Assembly (NCBI GenBank): GCA_000621425.1
Contig: JHYJ01000010.1
Coordinates: 62,001 to 126,000 of the forward strand
Direction: 5' to 3'
Source: Lachnospiraceae bacterium AB2028
GTDB taxonomy: Bacteria > Bacillota > Clostridia > Lachnospirales > Lachnospiraceae
Length of the DNA: 64,000 nt
The position numbers and the translations under genes were made by a program. This document shows, piece by piece, positions 60,199-64,000 of the stretch. Position 1 is the stretch's first letter. Each line of letters opens with the position of its first letter. The notes beneath the pieces are model-generated. The model did no database searches, had not been told where the DNA came from, and saw nothing but the letters and a program-made list of their open reading frames with translations.

Positions 60199-61965
60199 CT
60201 ACTCCAGTATCACTATCCTGCCATCGCCGTAAGGATCTGCGTACTGCTCACCCACTACGCCGTCCATTGCTCGGGTAATATAGTTGATGAGCACCTGGTT
60301 GTCTAAGATCACGTCGTTCAGGATCATCTGGGAATCCTTAAACATCGTGTATCCGTCTCCGCCATTCTTTAAAAGATAACTATGGGATGCAAGCATATAA
60401 GTCCTGTCTAAGTCTATGGGCTCACCGCCTATCATTACATTTTTTACGCGGTACGGACCTTCAACACCGGTAAACATTCCTTCATTGTCGAAAGTACAGC
60501 TGCTTTCCACGTTCATATCAACCTCGTAAGTCAGACCTGAAACCTGCAGAAATGCACCGCTCTCATCCGTCATTAATCTGGCGCCCCATTCAAGAGCATC
60601 CAGTATTTGCTGTCCGGTGGCGTCAACCACGCAGATCATATTTCCGTAGGGATGAACGCTTAATATATCCCCGTATGTGATATCTCCCGCCGGTATATCC
60701 GTCTTGATCCCTCCGGCATTTATTATGGCAATATCAGCTCCAGTCTGCTGTCTGTAAGCATCTGCACAGAGGTCGCCTAAGTTTGTCTCCTGCATACGGA
60801 TTATCCTTATGGGGTTTCCATCCGCATCAACAGCTTCCGGATCATATGCAATAAGATCTACAGCTGTACTTGCCACCACCTCGTTAAGCAGATCGGACAG
60901 TTCCGACTGCTTTGCTGCGATTTCATCGCTTATGGGATTTTCTATCCGCATAAGCTCCGGGAGGGATGTTTCACTTTCCCAGGTATACAGACCGGTGGAA
61001 AGGGATTCGTCTTCTGCCGATATCCTGACGTAACCTATGCCATCAAACTTTTTTCCGCAGGCAGACCTGAGAACCGTATTACCGGCTTTGTCCTTCATCT
61101 CCACCTGATTCTTATCATGACTGTGTCCGTCAAGGAATACATCTATGCCCTCAGTATTTTCTATAACTTCCTTATAAGTATAGGGACGTGACGTCACCTC
61201 ATTTCCCATATGTCCGAGGACAACCACATAATCAACGCCCTCGGCCCTCACTGCATCAACAGCCGACTGTACAGCTTCATACACCTGAGCTCCGGTTTCA
61301 TCCTGCATGAATCCGTATATAAACTTACCATTATCATCCTGGAAATATCTGGGGGTCGTGGATGTAAGCGTATATGGTGTGGTAACACCCACAAAACCGA
61401 TCTTTACACCCTTGACTTCCTTTATGATATAGGGATCAAAAACAAGCTCCCCTTCCTTATTGAAATTGCAGCTTATATAAGGAAAATCTGCCATCTCCGT
61501 AAGCTCAAAGAAACGCTCCATTCCATAGTCGAACTCATGGTTGCCGGGGATGGCAACATCATATCCCACCTTGTTCATCAGGTCTATTATGGAACCGCCC
61601 TCGGTAATTGTACCGATAGGCTCACCCTGAACAGCATCACCGTTATCCACGAGTATGATATTATCTCCGTTAAGTTCAAGGGTTTCCTTAATCTGATACA
61701 GTCCGTCATATCCGAAACCGCTGTCTATGCCGCAGTGAACATCACTTGTATAAAGGATCACTATGTCCCCGGAGCCGGCAGCCGGAGTATCTGCATCTGT
61801 AATATTTTCCGGAACATTCTGCTCAATGTCCTCTGTTACTGCAGATTCTGTGCCTTCGGCATTGTCTGACACACTGTCCGGATCACCCTGTCCGGTACAG
61901 GATGCCGAAAACAGAAATGTGCCTGCCATCAACAGCGGAAGCAGATGTTTTAAATTCTTTTTCAT
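60199..61965 (-). CDS. 5'-nucleotidase/UDP-sugar hydrolase-type lipoprotein
   Basis: A 588-residue secreted lipoprotein. The signal peptide ends FLFSASC (lipobox-like SASC). After an acidic linker comes the metallophosphatase domain (IVILYTSDVHCGID, VDNGDAVQG, IPGNHEFDYGMERF, GHMGNE, LDGHSHDKN), then the C-terminal nucleotide-binding domain (YDPEAVDADGNPIRI, ETNLGDLCADAYRQQTGADI, NAGGIKTDIPAGDITYGD and KNGGDGYTMFK). It should remove phosphate from nucleotides outside the cell for salvage. The ATG at 61965 has GAGGAGGAG; the frame runs 30 codons further through a repeat fragment and is not used. All catalytic residues look intact. Confidence 0.92.
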   Translation of the reverse strand: MKKNLKHLLPLLMAGTFLFSASCTGQGDPDSVSDNAEGTESAVTEDIEQNVPENITDADTPAAGSGDIVILYTSDVHCGIDSGFGYDGLYQIKETLELNGDNIILVDNGDAVQGEPIGTITEGGSIIDLMNKVGYDVAIPGNHEFDYGMERFFELTEMADFPYISCNFNKEGELVFDPYIIKEVKGVKIGFVGVTTPYTLTSTTPRYFQDDNGKFIYGFMQDETGAQVYEAVQSAVDAVRAEGVDYVVVLGHMGNEVTSRPYTYKEVIENTEGIDVFLDGHSHDKNQVEMKDKAGNTVLRSACGKKFDGIGYVRISAEDESLSTGLYTWESETSLPELMRIENPISDEIAAKQSELSDLLNEVVASTAVDLIAYDPEAVDADGNPIRIIRMQETNLGDLCADAYRQQTGADIAIINAGGIKTDIPAGDITYGDILSVHPYGNMICVVDATGQQILDALEWGARLMTDESGAFLQVSGLTYEVDMNVESSCTFDNEGMFTGVEGPYRVKNVMIGGEPIDLDRTYMLASHSYLLKNGGDGYTMFKDSQMILNDVILDNQVLINYITRAMDGVVGEQYADPYGDGRIVILE

Positions 61966-62012
61966 AGCTCCTCCTCGTGATTCTTTCCTTTGATTTCGTC
62001 CAAATTTATCAG

Positions 62013-62046
62013 ATTCCTCACACCGACAGCTTACCTGACAGTGAGA
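62013..62046. repeat. Fragment of the MITE family (single hairpin unit)
   Basis: CCTCACACCGACAGCTTACC followed by TGACAGTGAG matches one inner unit of the elements at 25654-25924 and 39622-39747, in the leader of the 5'-nucleotidase gene. No second inverted unit or target duplication is visible, so this is a remnant. Confidence 0.55.
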
Positions 62047-62099
62047 ATGTTTCATTATAACTGTTCAGAACCTTGCAGTTTCTTACATTTACGTATCAT

Positions 62100-63164
62100 T
62101 CACTTTTTATTAGAATTGCCGGTCTTCCCCGACAACAGCTTCTTTTCCACCAGGAAATACATCAAAAATGATACTGTCAGCACACACACTGAATACAGTA
62201 TAAACTCCGGCAGCTTATACTCCGTATGTTCTGTCACATGCCAGATAAGATCCAGCAGGTTCATCACCGGCAGGTGCCATAAGAATATCTCAAATGAGGC
62301 ACCACCCAGTGCAGCCGTTCCGGGAATAAATCCGATAATCTTTGACGGAAATTCAAACTGGGTGAAAAGCAGCAAAAGCAGAACACCTTCCACATAAGCC
62401 ACTATGAAATACATGTCATCCGTATATTCCATGATTCTAAGCAGAACAAATACAACTATTGCCACAATTGTAAACACCTGCATTTTCTTTTTTCCAAAAT
62501 AGCCTGCAAGTTCGTGGATAAAGCATCCAAGGAAAAATGCCGCGTAACCGCGACCCATATCTTTATTCAAAAAAGGAATCGTCGTTGTCTGATACCAGGC
62601 ATAGAATCCAAGAAACATCACAAATGCATAGAGCCACACCGGGCTTACATTCTTTTTTCTTGATATCAAACGGATAAGATAATAAATCATGTAACAGATG
62701 ATCAGCGCATCCATAAACCATGTAGGAGAATTCACGCCAACTATCGGTTCAGAAGAAAATATGCCTGTATATGTCATGCAGGTCAATGAAAGGATCAGAT
62801 TTAAGATGCCATGCTCCATGCCATCTTCCCACCACCACATGCCGGTCACGGACTTGTAGATATACATGATCAGCGCTGCCGCAATGGTTGCAATAAAAAA
62901 CATTGGGTACAGACGTTTGAATCTGTAAAGAAACCGCCTTTCCTCCGGTTTGTCCGAAGATGCAGTCTTGAACCATTTATTATCGCTTACACATACCATG
63001 TATCCTGATATCATGAAAAACCACTCAACTACCAGGTTAAAGTACATTATCAGGTCATAGTATGTGTCAGCCACGTGGGCACCCAGTACCTGCTTAAAAT
63101 GATAAAGGATCAGGCACAGGGCACACACAAATTTCCAAAGATCTATGGCGTGATTCCTATTCAA
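62100..63164 (-). CDS. Acyltransferase family 3 membrane protein
   Basis: A 354-residue protein with about ten helices. The N-terminus IDLWKFVCALCLILYHFKQ carries the conserved His of Acyl_transf_3 enzymes. Middle helices include SPTWFMDALIICYMIYYLI; the C-terminal part ends in a basic tail (VEKKLLSGKTGNSNKK). These enzymes acylate sugars of surface polymers. It overlaps the upstream gene by 8 bp, so they are translated together. Acceptor unknown. Confidence 0.87.
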   Translation of the reverse strand: MNRNHAIDLWKFVCALCLILYHFKQVLGAHVADTYYDLIMYFNLVVEWFFMISGYMVCVSDNKWFKTASSDKPEERRFLYRFKRLYPMFFIATIAAALIMYIYKSVTGMWWWEDGMEHGILNLILSLTCMTYTGIFSSEPIVGVNSPTWFMDALIICYMIYYLIRLISRKKNVSPVWLYAFVMFLGFYAWYQTTTIPFLNKDMGRGYAAFFLGCFIHELAGYFGKKKMQVFTIVAIVVFVLLRIMEYTDDMYFIVAYVEGVLLLLLFTQFEFPSKIIGFIPGTAALGGASFEIFLWHLPVMNLLDLIWHVTEHTEYKLPEFILYSVCVLTVSFLMYFLVEKKLLSGKTGNSNKK

Positions 63165-64000
63165 TCACTTCCACCTCAAGATTTGTATAAATAACTTTCT
63201 GGGAAAGATCTCCGCTGTTATCCGGCAGGCAGAAATCCCTAAAAGTCTCACCGCAGTCATCAACCGTCAATGTAACTTCAAAAGCACCGGCTGCATAGCT
63301 TGCTATCTCATACTGGTCAAAATCCACATGGAGTCCGTCACCGTATACAGCACAGTCCAGAGTCTTGTCCTCTATCTCAGCCTTTATTGTATCAAGAGGT
63401 GAGAAATATTCCTCGCCGTTTACTATCTCTTCATTGTCAGCATAGTCTTTCTTGAGCTGATCCATTATCTTGTCGCCTAGTTCTCCGGAATCTGCTATGA
63501 AATCAGAAACATCCAGCTGCTCACCGGTAACCACGTCAAAGCTGTAATATGATGATGCTCCAAAACCGTGTGCACCGCCGGCCCATCCATAGGTTGATAC
63601 ACGATAAACAAACATGGACTCATCCCATCTGAGTACCTCTATGCCATACTCGCTGCTGTAAGGAAGTCCCCAGAAATCATCGCCGGAATCTGCAACCATT
63701 TCCTGGGCATATTCATAGTATTCAGCAAGCTCAGCCTTAACATCTGCCTCTTTCAGCATAGCATCAGAAACAGCCTTTGCAAGTTCAGGATGATCTTCTG
63801 CATACTCAAGGTCAAACTCTATCTCGCAGTAATTGCCTACTACAAAATCAACAGTCTCTCCGCCGGCCTCGCCAGGCATTGTAAGGCTGTGAGTTATGAC
63901 TTCCACCGTTCCATCCACATTGAAGAACTGGGCATCTCCGGGTATTTCTTCCTCATCAAGCTGATCATCTGTATTTCCGGATCTCTTGGAGGCTTCTTCA
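63157..64000 (-). CDS. DUF3298-type secreted protein (5' end beyond window)
   Basis: The reading frame is open to the right edge, giving 280 codons. The segment near the edge is an acidic linker (EEASKRSGNTDDQLDEEE). The main domain contains VSTYGWAGGAHGFGASSYYSFD and LDVSDFIADSGEL, close to the DUF3298/DUF4163 (PdaC-type) pattern GGAHG..Y...FD. The start lies outside the window; a GTG inside is not the true start. Probably a lipoprotein or secreted sensor-like domain. It is coupled to the acyltransferase gene. Confidence 0.8.
   Translation of the reverse strand, partial: EEASKRSGNTDDQLDEEEIPGDAQFFNVDGTVEVITHSLTMPGEAGGETVDFVVGNYCEIEFDLEYAEDHPELAKAVSDAMLKEADVKAELAEYYEYAQEMVADSGDDFWGLPYSSEYGIEVLRWDESMFVYRVSTYGWAGGAHGFGASSYYSFDVVTGEQLDVSDFIADSGELGDKIMDQLKKDYADNEEIVNGEEYFSPLDTIKAEIEDKTLDCAVYGDGLHVDFDQYEIASYAAGAFEVTLTVDDCGETFRDFCLPDNSGDLSQKVIYTNLEVEVIE

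Noticed and set aside
62000-62055. Extension of the 5'-nucleotidase N-terminus by 30 codons
   Set aside because: The extension passes through a MITE fragment and lacks a signal peptide at its start; the ATG at 61965 has GAGGAGGAG and a normal signal sequence.

Overview
The window is a typical low-to-mid GC stretch of a Firmicutes chromosome, most likely from a Lachnospiraceae member (Clostridia). This rests on AGGAGG-type ribosome sites throughout, the MEP-pathway kinase IspE, several c-di-GMP proteins, a neopullulanase-type GH13 enzyme beside a sugar ABC transporter, many TM2/zinc-ribbon membrane proteins, and LCP and Amidase_3 wall proteins. The genus cannot be fixed from sequence alone; a Butyrivibrio/Roseburia-like gut or rumen bacterium is a guess. 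I see no rRNA, tRNA, CRISPR array, prophage or intact transposase. Most genes lie on the minus strand.

Layout. 0-5.5 kb: a maltodextrin-like ABC operon (lipoprotein binding protein, then two permeases, no ATPase) and an adjacent cytoplasmic GH13 enzyme. 5.6-7.4 kb: two overlapping, related GNAT-type genes. 7.5-16.6 kb: a dense cluster of small membrane proteins (four TM2-domain proteins, two DUF2752 proteins, three zinc-ribbon proteins) around a dynamin-like GTPase and a coiled-coil two-helix membrane protein. This is the best candidate for an undescribed system. 16.7-19.5 kb: a GntR/FCD regulator, a DUF1934 protein, a membrane protein and ispE. 19.5-25.6 kb: a translationally coupled GLUG-repeat/coiled-coil membrane protein and MMPL/RND transporter. 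26-28.8 kb: an LCP protein with extreme charged tails, then a CaCA-type cation exchanger preceded by a candidate manganese (yybP-ykoY) riboswitch. 29.2-33.1 kb: sbcDC.

33.3-40 kb: a PAP2 phosphatase, an UlaG-like hydrolase, glycerate kinase, and an ABC protein fusing two binding domains to a permease. 39.7-43 kb: a phage-tail-lysozyme-type wall enzyme and a diguanylate cyclase. 43-48.5 kb: rsmG, an EamA transporter, an Amidase_3 wall hydrolase and a GT-D protein. 48.6-50.7 kb: a PadR/HAAS/DUF4097 operon with a clear promoter and overlapping palindrome. 51-57.3 kb: a sensory block with a GGDEF protein carrying a degenerate EAL domain, a soluble PAS-PAS chemoreceptor and a hybrid histidine kinase. 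57.3-64 kb: a methyltransferase, an acyl carrier protein with an AMP-dependent ligase, a 5'-nucleotidase lipoprotein, an acyltransferase-3 and an edge-truncated DUF3298-type protein.

Non-coding highlights. (1) A MITE-like repeat family with terminal inverted repeats. One 126-bp copy is flanked by an 8-bp target duplication and sits inside the 3' end of the lysozyme-like gene; removing it restores 15 further in-frame codons. (2) A nested, multi-branched perfect palindrome between two 94%-identical TM2 genes. (3) Four consecutive hairpins upstream of the DUF4190 gene. (4) The riboswitch-like leader of the cation exchanger.
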